This document shows positions 55,490 to 64,000 of a stretch of 64,000 bases of DNA, in pieces. The number at the start of each line of letters is the position of its first letter. Within the stretch, counting starts at the first letter, position 1. The stretch lies in assembly GCF_030503895.2 (NCBI RefSeq), contig NZ_CP129970.2, positions 2,048,001 to 2,112,000 on the forward strand, in the 5' to 3' direction. Below the pieces are notes generated by a model, which did no database searches, was not told the origin of the DNA, and saw only the letters and a list, made by a program, of their open reading frames with translations. Made by a program: the position numbers and the translations under genes. The stretch comes from Marivirga arenosa (GTDB lineage Bacteria > Bacteroidota > Bacteroidia > Cytophagales > Cyclobacteriaceae).

Positions 55490-56641
55490 ATGAGGACTTT
55501 ATTATCTACGCTAAGTTTTGTCATTATTACTTTAATGGTTTTTCAATCAGCTTCTGGGCAGGAAAAACCGATAAGCATAAGTTATGATAAATCAACTGAT
55601 GGTTTTGAATTTTATGCTACTAACCATGAGCAGGTACCTTATAGTGTTAAAATCAATTTCCAAAAGCTTGATAACTTAAAATTACATAACGCCAACAAAG
55701 AATTACAATTTACTGTGCCTCCCAATTCAAATGAAATTAAAATACTAGAATTAATGAAGGTTACAGAGAATCAAGGTACTTCATTTGATTTTAGCTACCT
55801 CTACACCATTGGTGATCCTTCATTGAAAGTGGATAAGGATTTTCCTTATTTATTACCTTATAAGCATGGTAAGAAAGTTAGGGTAGGGCAAGGAAATAAT
55901 GGCTCTGGAACACATAAGGGAATCAATGCTATTGATTTCAATCTTGAAATCGGAGATTCAATTTATGCTGCAAGAAGTGGAATAGTGGTCGATGTTAAAG
56001 AAGATTCAAATAAAGGCGGTAATGGTCCTCAATTTGAGCCTTTTGGTAATTTTATAAAGGTGTATCATGAGGATGGAACTTTGGGTGACTATGTACATTT
56101 AGTAAAAAATGGAAGCCTTGTTAAAAAAGGAGATAGAATCGAAGAAGGTCAACTGATTGGAATTAGTGGAAATACGGGCTGGAGCTCTGGCCCCCATTTA
56201 CATTTTATGGTGACACATAATAAGAACTTTCAAAGCATTACATTACCCATAAAGTTTCTGAATTATAAACAGGAGTTATTTATTCCAAGAGAATCAAAAA
56301 GTTATTACGCATTACATCCTTCAAAAGGTAAATTTGAGGTAGAGGATGAAGAAAGTTTTAATGAAAAAGAATTTGAGACAAAAATGGAGATGTCTCAGCT
56401 TCGGAATAAAATAGAATTTACATCTGAAGAGTATGGTGAATTCTATTTGGTTTATGTAGATAACGGAATGAATAATGAAATGAGTGGGGTGCTCAAAATA
56501 AACTTGAATAATCTAATAAGTACTAAAGACCTACCATATAAATTCACTGTACCCGCTAAAACAAAAATGTATCTATTGGCTCTTAAGCCTGATGATGCAT
56601 CATCTTCTTTTGGTTATCAGATTTCAGGTGAATTTCGATAA
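55490..56641 (+). CDS. M23-family (LytM-like) peptidase, secreted
   Basis: A 383-residue secreted protein with a signal peptide ending QSASGQ. The M23 core lies at about residues 140-250: GSGTHKGINAIDFNLEIGDSI (metal-binding His...Asp), AARSGIVVDV, YVHLVKNGSLVKKGDRIEEGQ, GISGNTGWSSGPHLHFMVTH with the HxH motif, so all four zinc-site residues can be seen. N-terminal and C-terminal beta regions flank it. The enzyme probably cleaves peptidoglycan cross-bridges or acts as an envelope regulator. Confidence 0.9.
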   Translation: MRTLLSTLSFVIITLMVFQSASGQEKPISISYDKSTDGFEFYATNHEQVPYSVKINFQKLDNLKLHNANKELQFTVPPNSNEIKILELMKVTENQGTSFDFSYLYTIGDPSLKVDKDFPYLLPYKHGKKVRVGQGNNGSGTHKGINAIDFNLEIGDSIYAARSGIVVDVKEDSNKGGNGPQFEPFGNFIKVYHEDGTLGDYVHLVKNGSLVKKGDRIEEGQLIGISGNTGWSSGPHLHFMVTHNKNFQSITLPIKFLNYKQELFIPRESKSYYALHPSKGKFEVEDEESFNEKEFETKMEMSQLRNKIEFTSEEYGEFYLVYVDNGMNNEMSGVLKINLNNLISTKDLPYKFTVPAKTKMYLLALKPDDASSSFGYQISGEFR

Positions 56642-56692
56642 ACAATTCTGAAGCTTTAAAAACTCTTCTGTATCTAAAGCGTATGTAGCTAC

Positions 56693-57340
56693 ATGAAAAA
56701 AGCGAAATTATTATATTTTTATGATCCTCTCTGCGGATGGTGCTATGGCTTTAGTCCAGTAATTAAGAACTTGGAGGAAGAATACAAGGAAACAATACAG
56801 TTTGAAGCGATTAGTGGTGGAATGGTATTAGGTGATAGAGTTAAGCCTTTAAGTGAAATGAAAGATTATCTTAAAGAAGCTATGCCACGACTAGAAGAAA
56901 TGACTGGTGTGAAATTTGGGGAGCCGTATTTGAAGGTTTTAGAAGAAGGAAGTTTAATACTTGATTCAGAATTGCCATGTATTGCGATGACAGTTTTTAA
57001 ATCCATGACCAATAAGTCAAATATCCAGTTTGCTTCAACTTTACAATCTACTTTATATGATAAGGGTATCAGCTTAAATGAAGTAGAAAACTACCAATCT
57101 ATGGCTGAAAAGTTTGATTTACCATGGGAAGTCTTTAAAGCGAAACTTGAAGATTCCACTTATAAAGAAAAGACATATCAAGAATTCCAATTAGGGCAGC
57201 AATCAGGGATTAATGGTTTTCCTTCAGTAGTTTTAATGGTAGAAAATCAAGCGTATTTAATTGCCAGAGGATTTAGACCTGAGAATGAATTGAAAAATGT
57301 AATTGAGGAAATTCTGAAAAAAGAAGAGCATACTTCATAA
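56693..57340 (+). CDS. DsbA-family thioredoxin-fold protein
   Basis: A 215-residue DsbA-like (FrnE/HCCA-isomerase-type) protein. The redox motif CGWC is in LYFYDPLCGWCYGFSPV near residue 12, and GINGFPSVVLMVENQ contains the cis-proline loop. It has no signal peptide, so it acts in the cytoplasm as other FrnE-type proteins do. It lies 51 bases after the M23 gene and ends before a strong terminator, perhaps in one transcription unit. Confidence 0.88.
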   Translation: MKKAKLLYFYDPLCGWCYGFSPVIKNLEEEYKETIQFEAISGGMVLGDRVKPLSEMKDYLKEAMPRLEEMTGVKFGEPYLKVLEEGSLILDSELPCIAMTVFKSMTNKSNIQFASTLQSTLYDKGISLNEVENYQSMAEKFDLPWEVFKAKLEDSTYKEKTYQEFQLGQQSGINGFPSVVLMVENQAYLIARGFRPENELKNVIEEILKKEEHTS

Positions 57341-57366
57341 CTATTAATGGAATATGAATTTTACAG

Positions 57367-57401
57367 AAGCGGTTTTATGCATTAATAATAACCGCTTTTT
57401 T
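57367..57401 (+). terminator. Terminator of the DsbA-family gene
   Basis: An 8-bp stem AAGCGGTT / AACCGCTT (57367-57374 with 57390-57397), a 15-base loop, then a T-run. Confidence 0.8.
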
Positions 57402-57466
57402 ATTTTTAGGAGAAACTAAATGTAAATTCACTTCTAAAATCCTCTTCAACAATTAGCCTAATTGCT

Positions 57467-57474
57467 TACCTTTG
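57467..57474 (+). promoter_or_regulatory. -7 box of aspS (TACCTTTG)
   Basis: An exact TAnnTTTG match, 31 bases before the aspS ATG; the -33 region is weak (CTTC at 57444). Confidence 0.45.
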
Positions 57475-57505
57475 CCCTGAATTTTAATTAAGCAGACATT
57501 TTATC

Positions 57506-59251
57506 ATGCATAGAACACATCATTGCGGAGAGTTAAGAATTGAAAATAAAGATCAACAAGTTGTATTAAGCGGTTGGGTTCAACGTGTCAGAAATAAAGG
57601 TGGATTATTATGGATTGACTTACGTGACCGTTATGGAATTACTCAACTTCTTTGTGAGGAAGGGAAAACGGATGAGGAAATCCTTAAAGTAGCTCGTAAA
57701 GTAGGACGTGAATTCGTTTTACAAGCAAAGGGAAAAGTACTAGAAAGATTCTCCAAAAATGATAAAATGCCAACTGGTGATATTGAAATTTTTGTAGAGG
57801 AATTAAAGATTTTAAATGCTGCAAAAACACCTCCATTCACCATTGAAGATGATACAGACGGTGGTGAGGAATTAAGAATGCAGTATCGTTATTTAGATTT
57901 AAGAAGACCAACTGTCAGAGAAAAACTGAAGTTGCGACACCAGTTAATGCAGGCTACCAGAAGATTTATGGATGGTGCGGGCTTCTTGGAAGTAGAAACA
58001 CCTGTATTAATCAAATCAACTCCAGAAGGCGCAAGAGATTTTGTAGTGCCTTCTAGAGTGCATGAAGGAGAGTTTTACGCATTGCCACAATCACCTCAAA
58101 CTTTTAAGCAGTTGTTAATGGTTTCTGGTTTTGATAAATATTTCCAGATCGTGAAATGTTTCCGTGATGAAGATTTAAGAGCTGATCGTCAACCTGAGTT
58201 TACCCAAATAGACTGTGAAATGTCTTTCGTGGAGCAAGAAGACATCTTAAACACTTTTGAAGAGATGGTAAAATATCTATTCAAAGAAGTGAAGGGTGTT
58301 GAAATAGGAGACTTTGAAAGGATGGACTATGCAAAGGCAATGAAACTTTATGGTTCTGATAAGCCTGATATTCGTTTTGGGATGCCATTTGTAGAATTAA
58401 ATGAATTCGCTCAAGGAAAAGGCTTTAATGTTTTTGATCAAGCAGAATTAGTAGTTGCGATTAATGTTGAAGGTGCAGCAGATTATACACGTAAGCAACT
58501 AGATGCTTTAACAGACTATGTGAAGCGTCCTCAAATTGGAGCGAAAGGCTTAGTATATGTTAAATGTAATGAAGATGGATCTTTTAAATCTTCAGTGGAT
58601 AAGTTTTACAGCCAAGAAGACCTTAAAGAATGGGCTGAGGCAGCAAATGCCAAAGCAGGTGATTTACTTTTAGTATTAAGTGGAGAAACTGCCCATACAA
58701 GAAAAGCTATGAATGAGCTTAGACTGAAAATGGGAAGCGATCTCGGCTTAAGAGATAAAAATGTATTTAAGCCACTTTGGGTTCTTGATTTTCCTCTTTT
58801 GGAATGGGATGAAGAAACAGAGAGGTTCCATGCTATGCACCATCCATTTACCAGTCCAAAACCAGAAGATATGGAATTGATTGAGACTGATCCAGGAAAG
58901 GTAAGAGCGAATGCATATGATATGGTTATCAATGGAGTTGAGATAGGAGGTGGAAGTATTAGAATTCATGATAAAGCGCTTCAACAGAAGATGTTTAAAG
59001 CATTAGGTTTTACAGAAGAAGAAGCTCAAAAACAATTTGGGTTCTTGATGGAAGCATTTGAATATGGAGCTCCACCCCATGGAGGTATTGCATTCGGATT
59101 TGATAGACTATGCGCTATGTTTGGTGGTTCTGATTCAATTCGCGATTATATTGCTTTCCCTAAAAATAATGCGGGTAGAGATGTAATGATTGATTCCCCT
59201 GCTACTATATCAGCGGAACAATTAGAAGAATTGCATTTGAGTATAAAATAA
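57506..59251 (+). CDS. aspS: Aspartate--tRNA ligase
   Basis: A 581-residue class II synthetase of the bacterial type. [33 protein letters not shown] is the start of the OB-fold anticodon-binding domain; FLEVETPVL is motif 1, [19 protein letters not shown] motif 2, [16 protein letters not shown] motif 3; the GAD insertion domain occupies about 290-410. The form charges tRNA-Asp; whether it also charges tRNA-Asn was not judged. It stands alone with its own -7 box. Confidence 0.97.
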   Translation: MHRTHHCGELRIENKDQQVVLSGWVQRVRNKGGLLWIDLRDRYGITQLLCEEGKTDEEILKVARKVGREFVLQAKGKVLERFSKNDKMPTGDIEIFVEELKILNAAKTPPFTIEDDTDGGEELRMQYRYLDLRRPTVREKLKLRHQLMQATRRFMDGAGFLEVETPVLIKSTPEGARDFVVPSRVHEGEFYALPQSPQTFKQLLMVSGFDKYFQIVKCFRDEDLRADRQPEFTQIDCEMSFVEQEDILNTFEEMVKYLFKEVKGVEIGDFERMDYAKAMKLYGSDKPDIRFGMPFVELNEFAQGKGFNVFDQAELVVAINVEGAADYTRKQLDALTDYVKRPQIGAKGLVYVKCNEDGSFKSSVDKFYSQEDLKEWAEAANAKAGDLLLVLSGETAHTRKAMNELRLKMGSDLGLRDKNVFKPLWVLDFPLLEWDEETERFHAMHHPFTSPKPEDMELIETDPGKVRANAYDMVINGVEIGGGSIRIHDKALQQKMFKALGFTEEEAQKQFGFLMEAFEYGAPPHGGIAFGFDRLCAMFGGSDSIRDYIAFPKNNAGRDVMIDSPATISAEQLEELHLSIK

Positions 59252-59290
59252 TAATTAATATATTGTTCATCAGTTTAAATTTAACTGCAA

Positions 59291-59320
59291 TAATTAGCCA
59301 GTCCGTTGGCTGGCTAATTA
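59291..59320. terminator. Inverted repeat after aspS, possible terminator
   Basis: A perfect 11-bp stem TAATTAGCCAG / CTGGCTAATTA (59291-59301 with 59310-59320), 8-base loop. The following TTGATTTATTATT is only moderately T-rich, so termination is likely but not certain. Confidence 0.6.
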
Positions 59321-59351
59321 TTGATTTATTATTACCGAATACCTCTTTAAA

Positions 59352-60047
59352 TTGATTGAACACACCTATATTGAGTTTTTAGGATTAGAATTAGCAGATC
59401 CTTTAACATTTGTCAGTGATATTTTGATGGCTAGCTTTTGTGCTTTCTATGGTCATAAACTTTTTCATGAGCATAAAGCGAAGTATGCTAAACTTGCCTC
59501 TTTCTTTTTCCTATTTCTGGCTTGTTCTTCCTTTTTAGGAGGTAGTTCTCACCTTTTTGATCTTTATTTGGGGAAAACTCCTCACTTAATTGCATGGACA
59601 GTTCAAGGAGTTTCCATTTTATTATTTGAATTAGCTAGTCTTAAATTGCTAGCAGACTCCAAGTTTAAAATTTTCTTAAGAGCTGCGATTTTTGCTTTCT
59701 TTGGAATATTCATTTCTCAAATATTTTTTATTCAACATTTTGATGTAGTCAAAATGAATACCAGTATTGGGTTATTAGGGGTGGTTTCAATCATCCATAT
59801 TTATAAATATTTTCAAGAGAGGAATAGAGCGTATTTAAATGTACCACTTGCTATTATTCTATTTGCTGGCCCTGCCTTAATCCATAGTTTTGGCATCAAT
59901 TACAATAAATGGATTGATCAGAATGTAATAAGCCATATTTTGCTTTTACCTTGTTATTATCTTCTTTATACGGCTGTTAAGCAAGTTTCTGTTTTTAAAA
60001 TGAAATCTCAGCTAATACGGCAACCATTGCCCCTAGAAGAGAAATAA
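59352..60047 (+). CDS. Polytopic membrane protein of unknown function
   Basis: A 231-residue protein with about seven hydrophobic helices (for example LASFFFLFLACSSFLGG, GLLGVVSIIHIYK, LLLPCYYLLYTAV) and conserved-looking Asp, His and Tyr residues in the first helices (FVSDILMASFCAFYGHKLF, SSHLFDLYLGK). The start is TTG at 59352. I recall similar uncharacterised Bacteroidetes membrane proteins but cannot name a function. Its last 53 bases overlap the end of the convergent ZIP transporter gene. Confidence 0.7.
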   Translation: MIEHTYIEFLGLELADPLTFVSDILMASFCAFYGHKLFHEHKAKYAKLASFFFLFLACSSFLGGSSHLFDLYLGKTPHLIAWTVQGVSILLFELASLKLLADSKFKIFLRAAIFAFFGIFISQIFFIQHFDVVKMNTSIGLLGVVSIIHIYKYFQERNRAYLNVPLAIILFAGPALIHSFGINYNKWIDQNVISHILLLPCYYLLYTAVKQVSVFKMKSQLIRQPLPLEEK

Positions 60048-60738
60048 ATAGCTTTTTAAAGTTAAAACTATGGTCTGGACTGCTTTCAAAAAAGATAGTA
60101 GTTGAGATGTGTAGGAAATTACCAGATACTAAAGCGAATAAAATTATAAACACCTTATCAGAAAAAATCTGACTATCGTGAAGTAGGTGGCTTAAGCCTA
60201 ATCCCGCAGGGCTAGCCAAACTGAAGATGATTAAAATAATAACCGTTTTCCATTTTATTTTCAGGTGGCATATCAGAACTGACATTAAGGCAAAAGCTGC
60301 TGGCATTTTATGCATTAAAATTCCTAAAAATATAGAATACGAACTTTCATTTGAATGTATAGTGTCAGGATGAGCTAATAGAGTTCCCTCCAGAAATGCA
60401 TGTATAAAAAGTGCGATTAATAAGCCAAGCCATTTATTTCTACCATGATTATGATGCTCTTCCATATTATGTAAATGGCCATGCTCTACTCCTTCAGAGA
60501 AATATTCTAAAATCACTTGGATAAAAAAGCCAGCCAATACAAATAAGCTAATAAAAGGAATGTCTTTACCTTCAGTAAATATTTCAGGTAAAATATGAAT
60601 AACAGTTACTGAGAATAAATATGCACCTGCAAAAACTAAGGATAGTTTAAAAAACTGAGTTTTAATTTTAGGTATAAAAAACACCAAGTAGCCAGCTGCA
60701 AAAGTGAGCACAAAAAGTATTATAGAATTTACAATCAT
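59995..60738 (-). CDS. ZIP family metal transporter
   Basis: A 247-residue membrane protein with eight probable helices. A His-rich loop (EGVEHGHLHNMEEHHNHG) lies between helices 3 and 4, and the metal-transport signatures IHAFLEGTLL (helix 4, His and Glu) and MHKMPAAFAL (helix 5, His-Lys-x-Pro) match ZIP importers of zinc or iron. It is the last gene of the apbE-methyltransferase-ZIP operon, with a four-base overlap (ATGA) to the preceding gene. Its 3' end overlaps the convergent membrane protein gene by 53 bases. Confidence 0.88.
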   Translation of the reverse strand: MIVNSIILFVLTFAAGYLVFFIPKIKTQFFKLSLVFAGAYLFSVTVIHILPEIFTEGKDIPFISLFVLAGFFIQVILEYFSEGVEHGHLHNMEEHHNHGRNKWLGLLIALFIHAFLEGTLLAHPDTIHSNESSYSIFLGILMHKMPAAFALMSVLICHLKIKWKTVIILIIFSLASPAGLGLSHLLHDSQIFSDKVFIILFALVSGNFLHISTTIFFESSPDHSFNFKKLFISLLGAMVAVLAEISF

Positions 60739-61475
60739 AGTTTTTTACAAATAAATATCATCCTGTCTGAGGAATCTTGATCATATGGTGATAGCGCATA
60801 ATCACCTAAAGTTTCCAAGGGCATTAAATTCGCATTCCTGAAATATTCTAAAAATTTAATCCTTCTTAAAACAGTTAGCTTTTCTTCAAAACAGTATTTT
60901 TTTTCTTCAGAATCGAATTCGATTTTCTTAATTAAATTTTCACCCTCTAAATGCTTTTGAATTTTGAATGCAGTGCCATCAATTATTTTAACCTCTTCAG
61001 ATTCAAGTTCTTTAATTACTTTATATGGATTTAGAAAGTCTAACACTAAAATGCCTTCTTGTTTCAGTGCTTTTGTAATAGCATTAATGGTATCCTGATT
61101 TTCTGAATCATTTTCAAAATATCCGAAGCTGGTGAAAAAGTTAAAGGCATAATCAAAAGATTCCTCTTTAAAGACTTTTCTCATATCGTGGAGATGGAAA
61201 TGCAATTTATCATTTTCAAGCTTTTTTGCTTCATTTATATTGTTATCAGAATAATCAATACCCTCAACTTTACACCCTAACTTGTTCATGTAAATAGCAT
61301 GTCTGCCCCTTCCACAAGCAACATCTAATATTTTACTTCCTTCTTTTATATTTAAATGATAAAAGAGATTTTGAACGAATTCCTTGGCCTCATTTTCATC
61401 TCTTTCCACATAAAGTTTATGGTAAAATGGCGAATTGAACCAATTGTAAAACCACTCGTTTTTTTTGGGAGACAT
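60735..61475 (-). CDS. Class I SAM-dependent methyltransferase
   Basis: A 246-residue methyltransferase. ILDVACGRGRHAIYMNKLGCKVEGIDYSD is the SAM-binding motif I region, FDYAFNFFTSFGYFEND motif IV-like, and GILVLDFLNPYKVI the following strand. The N terminus WFYNWFNSPFYHKLY is typical of a Bacteroidetes group of unknown small-molecule or tRNA substrates. It is tightly coupled: its start codon shares one base with the apbE stop (TAATG type), and its stop overlaps the ZIP start by four bases. Confidence 0.88.
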   Translation of the reverse strand: MSPKKNEWFYNWFNSPFYHKLYVERDENEAKEFVQNLFYHLNIKEGSKILDVACGRGRHAIYMNKLGCKVEGIDYSDNNINEAKKLENDKLHFHLHDMRKVFKEESFDYAFNFFTSFGYFENDSENQDTINAITKALKQEGILVLDFLNPYKVIKELESEEVKIIDGTAFKIQKHLEGENLIKKIEFDSEEKKYCFEEKLTVLRRIKFLEYFRNANLMPLETLGDYALSPYDQDSSDRMIFICKKL

Positions 61476-62515
61476 TATTCAGTGATCAGGTTTTGGCTTA
61501 AATTTTCTGTACTGAATTGCTTTAAGTCGCCATTTTCATCTTCATAGATAAAGAATGCTTTTAAGTGTTTTTGTTTTTTTAAAATTGTTTTGGCCTTTTC
61601 TAAACCGGTAACCATAAATGCGGTTGACCAAGCATCAGCTTCCATACAGCTTGGCGCAACTACAGTAGCACTTATTATATCCCTTTGAATCGGGTATCCT
61701 GTTTTAGGATTAATGCTATGGCCATATTTTTTACCTTCATGAACAAAAAACTTTCTGTAATTTCCCGAAGTAGATATGGCTTCATTTTCAAGTTTAATAA
61801 TCGCTACTCTTTTTGAGCTTTGATTTTGCTCTTGTTTTGGATCATCAATACCAATTGCCCATAAATCTCCTTTTTCATTTTTTCCAGCAACTCTTAACTC
61901 TCCTCCTAGCTCAATCATCATATTTTCAATACCTTTTGATGTGAGATAATCATATACAACATCTATAGAGTAGCCTTGTGCAATAGCGTTGAAATCAAGA
62001 GAAACTTTATCCTTTGTTTTAATCACTTGTTTTTCGTCAAATTCAATAAGGTCGAAGCCAACATATTGTTTTATATCTTCAATTTTACTGCTATCTGGAA
62101 AATCAACTGTTTTAGGTCCGAATCCCCAGGCTTCGATTAAGGGATATACAGTAGGATCGAAAGCACCTTCTGAGGCTTTATATATTTCTTCAGATTTCTT
62201 TAAAACGGGATAAAAGAATTCACTTTTATAAGTTAAGCTGTCATTTTCATTGAATTCAGCAATTTCGGAATTGCTCACATAAGTGGATAAGCTCAAGTCA
62301 AACTGATGAAGAATTGAATCAATATCATTTTTTAAATTTCTTTTTTTAGGATCTAAATAGTTGATGTTATAGGTAGTTCCTTGAGCATCACCTGCTATAA
62401 AAAAATATGCCTCTTGGCTTTCCTCATCCTTATCATTATTTCTGAAAAACCATACAGCAGCAACAAGTGCAATTAGTATCAGTGAATAGATTGAGTTTTT
62501 TGTTCTGTTTGTCAT
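61475..62515 (-). CDS. apbE: FAD:protein FMN transferase ApbE
   Basis: A 346-residue flavin transferase that attaches FMN to threonine residues of extracytoplasmic flavoproteins such as NqrB/NqrC and RnfD/RnfG. An N-terminal membrane anchor (IYSLILIALVAAVWFF) precedes the domain. Signatures are GDAQGTTYNINY, FDPTVYPLIEAWGFG, LDFNAIAQGYSIDVVYDYL, MIELGGELRVAG and GHSINPKTGYPI. It is the first gene of a three-gene operon. The targets, likely Na+-NQR components, lie outside the window. Confidence 0.94.
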   Translation of the reverse strand: MTNRTKNSIYSLILIALVAAVWFFRNNDKDEESQEAYFFIAGDAQGTTYNINYLDPKKRNLKNDIDSILHQFDLSLSTYVSNSEIAEFNENDSLTYKSEFFYPVLKKSEEIYKASEGAFDPTVYPLIEAWGFGPKTVDFPDSSKIEDIKQYVGFDLIEFDEKQVIKTKDKVSLDFNAIAQGYSIDVVYDYLTSKGIENMMIELGGELRVAGKNEKGDLWAIGIDDPKQEQNQSSKRVAIIKLENEAISTSGNYRKFFVHEGKKYGHSINPKTGYPIQRDIISATVVAPSCMEADAWSTAFMVTGLEKAKTILKKQKHLKAFFIYEDENGDLKQFSTENLSQNLITE

Positions 62516-62592
62516 CTTTGAATGATTTGAAGCAAAATTAAATTAAATGCAACTCAATTGCGAATAGATTGAGTAATTTTATGAAGGGAAAT

Positions 62593-62616
62593 AAAAAAGC
62601 CTCCTTAAGTGGAGGC
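62593..62616 (-). terminator. Terminator of the 62627 gene
   Basis: GC-rich stem GCCTCC / GGAGGC (62599-62604 with 62611-62616), 6-base loop; on the minus strand followed by a six-T run (A-run 62593-62598). Confidence 0.85.
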
Positions 62617-62626
62617 CATCTATATA

Positions 62627-62812
62627 TTAAGCAGTTTGAAAATGTTTGTTTAAAATATCATGGTACATCGAACTAAAATTACGATAACACCAATCTTTTA
62701 AAATGTTTAGCTCATGTTCAACTAACAGAGCAATAGCTTTGGTTAATTCTTTTTCAAATAATCTTCTATCGAAACTTACTTTTGAAAGAATTGATTTAAC
62801 GTAATCTAACAT
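62627..62812 (-). CDS. Small conserved protein of unknown function
   Basis: A 61-residue helical protein: MLDYVKSILSKVSFDRRLFEKELTKAI, then LNILKDWCYRNFSSMYHDILNKHF. The SFDRxLFEKEL and LxxWCY blocks look like those of small Bacteroidetes proteins I have seen beside metabolic genes, but no function is known to me. A good terminator on its strand supports expression. It stands alone between apbE and batD. Confidence 0.65.
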   Translation of the reverse strand: MLDYVKSILSKVSFDRRLFEKELTKAIALLVEHELNILKDWCYRNFSSMYHDILNKHFQTA

Positions 62813-62963
62813 AGCTATTATGGTTTGAGTTGTAGAAAAACTTAATTAAAAGAACTTACTTTTTTAAAGTATCTGAAAATACTAAAATTTTATAAAAATC
62901 GAAAATTAAACACTAATTTTAACGTTCGATTGTGTAAAGTATTTGACAAGAAATACGAGGAAG

Positions 62964-64000
62964 ATGATGACAAGGTTATTTAAAATTTTACTATTATTTT
63001 TTATCACATTTTTATCAGCTGCAATAGCTCAATCTCAGGATATTTCTATTGAATTAGGTCCTGATGAAATAGCGTTAAATGAGGCTTTTACTATTACTAT
63101 TAAAGTGGAGGGAGAGACTTTGAAATCGTATGATAAGTTTCCCGATATAGAGGGGTTGGTGAAAAGAGGAACCTCCAGCAGTTCATCGACCAATATTTTT
63201 AATGGTCAGGTTACTAGAAGCCAAAGTATTACGCAAACTTATATTCCTGAAAAACAAGGAATCATCAATATCAGACCATTTAATATTAATGTGAATGGGA
63301 AGGTTATTAGCTCCCCAGGAAAAAGTGTGAAAGTAGGGCCAGCAAAACAACAAAATAGAAATCGTAGATACGATCCCTTTGGAAGCGATCCCTTTGAAGA
63401 CTTTTTTGGGAGAAGGGATGAACCTGAAGAATTCGTGGATTTAAAAGAGGATGCATTTTTTGCGTTGACTACTGATAAAAATGAAGTTTATGTAGGGGAA
63501 GGAGTAAATACAACTTTAGCATTTTATGTCTCTACTGAAAATAGAGCACCTCTTCAATTTCATGATCTTACCAATCAGTTAACAGATATTTTAAATAAAA
63601 TCAGACCTAATAATGTGTGGGAAGAGAATTTTAATATTGAGAATATCTCGGCTGAGCCTGTAAACATAGGAGGAAAAAGATATAGTGTCTATAAAATATT
63701 TCAAGCTACCTTTTTTCCATTAGGTGCACAGGATATCGAATTTCCGAGTGTAGGACTGGAAATGATAAAATATAAAGTAGCTAAGAATAGAAGTTTTTTT
63801 GGACAAAATAGAAAAGAAAGTTTCAAGACCTTTTATTCTAAGCCTAAAAAAGTAAAAGTGAAGCCTCTTCCAGATCATCCTTTGAAGGATCAAGTTTCGG
63901 TTGGAAATTATAAACTATCTGAAAAAATCAGTTCTACTGAATTAAATACGGGAGAAAGCTTTCAATATGAATTTAGAGTTAGAGGAATTGGTAATATTTC
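62964..64000 (+). CDS. batD: BatD family protein, N-terminal part (3' truncated by window edge)
   Basis: The frame opens at ATG 62964 (a second ATG follows directly; the upstream GAGGAAG resembles a ribosome site) and runs off the end of the window, giving ~345 residues. A signal peptide (KILLLFFITFLSAAIAQ) precedes beta-sandwich repeats: ISIELGPDEIALNEAFTITI, GTSSSSSTNIFNGQVTRSQS, TYIPEKQGIINI, and the Bacteroidetes-specific DPFGSDPFEDFFGRR linker. BatD belongs to the Bat (aerotolerance) system with BatA/B/C/E; the downstream C-terminal part and the rest of the operon lie outside. Confidence 0.88.
   Translation, partial: MMTRLFKILLLFFITFLSAAIAQSQDISIELGPDEIALNEAFTITIKVEGETLKSYDKFPDIEGLVKRGTSSSSSTNIFNGQVTRSQSITQTYIPEKQGIINIRPFNINVNGKVISSPGKSVKVGPAKQQNRNRRYDPFGSDPFEDFFGRRDEPEEFVDLKEDAFFALTTDKNEVYVGEGVNTTLAFYVSTENRAPLQFHDLTNQLTDILNKIRPNNVWEENFNIENISAEPVNIGGKRYSVYKIFQATFFPLGAQDIEFPSVGLEMIKYKVAKNRSFFGQNRKESFKTFYSKPKKVKVKPLPDHPLKDQVSVGNYKLSEKISSTELNTGESFQYEFRVRGIGNI

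Noticed and set aside
1-64000. tRNA genes, rRNA genes, CRISPR arrays, insertion sequences, prophage or defence genes
   Set aside because: I read the intergenic regions for cloverleaf ends, regular direct repeats, transposase or integrase motifs and found none; this was by eye, so a covariance search could still reveal a small RNA.

Overview
The window is about 64 kb of AT-rich chromosome from a Bacteroidetes bacterium, most likely a marine member of the Cytophagales (Marivirga/Flammeovirga-like). The evidence is the protein families (DUF4249, DUF5686, DUF3857, carboxypeptidase-regulatory-domain proteins, a PorT-like barrel, BatD, a short-chain L-threonine dehydrogenase, an OmpA protein with PorE-like architecture), the near absence of Shine-Dalgarno sequences, frequent TTG/GTG starts, and promoters of the Bacteroidetes type (-33 TTTG, -7 TAnnTTTG). 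I saw no tRNA, rRNA, CRISPR array, insertion sequence or prophage gene. Most of the window is ordinary core chromosome.

Layout. 1-9.5 kb: the end of a DUF4249 lipoprotein gene, an LpxH-like metallophosphoesterase with a kinase-like neighbour, a DUF3857/transglutaminase-fold protein, an ArsR-yjjG pair, a periplasmic-sensor histidine kinase, a SixA-like lipoprotein and an SRPBCC protein. 9.6-15.7 kb: a thioredoxin-fold protein without its CxxC, then ftsH and rsfS divergent from birA, then ahcY. 15.7-21 kb: a six-gene glycan island (five glycosyltransferases and a sulfotransferase), four of the genes in a tight minus-strand operon. 21.2-26 kb: an ECF sigma factor and a zinc-binding anti-sigma factor of SigR/RsrA type running into gmk and nadD, then a DUF5686 protein. 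26-29 kb: a TPR histidine kinase that is probably frameshifted near its N terminus, and rplU-rpmA. 29.3-36.3 kb: a coiled-coil/winged-helix-like protein, nrdB-nrdA with DnaA-box-like sites upstream, a nitroreductase-VOC pair and rlmI. 36.5-46 kb: aspartate kinase divergent from fbp, engB, the PorE-like OmpA protein, ispD, a DUF2795 protein, a DUF349 protein and ettA. 46-53 kb: two small proteins, a Tat-signal threonine-aldolase-like enzyme, a two-domain VOC protein, an M14 peptidase and L-threonine 3-dehydrogenase. 53-64 kb: hemA, a 43-residue membrane peptide gene with its own promoter, a PorT-like barrel, an M23 peptidase, a DsbA-family protein, aspS, a membrane protein, the apbE-methyltransferase-ZIP operon, a 61-residue protein and the start of batD.

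How it works together. Housekeeping dominates: translation (rplU, rpmA, rsfS, engB, rlmI, ettA, aspS), nucleotide supply (gmk, nadD, nrdAB, yjjG), cofactors (birA, hemA, ispD, apbE, ahcY) and envelope quality (ftsH, peptidases, OmpA and DUF5686 proteins). I found no clear novel defence or mobile system. The items most worth checking are the frameshifted sensor kinase, the SigR/RsrA-like module cotranscribed with gmk-nadD, the Tat-dependent PLP enzyme, the sulfated-glycan island, the 43-residue membrane peptide and the promoters that predict leaderless mRNAs. Several starts were moved from the longest possible frame on the basis of signal peptides, family N termini or promoter position.
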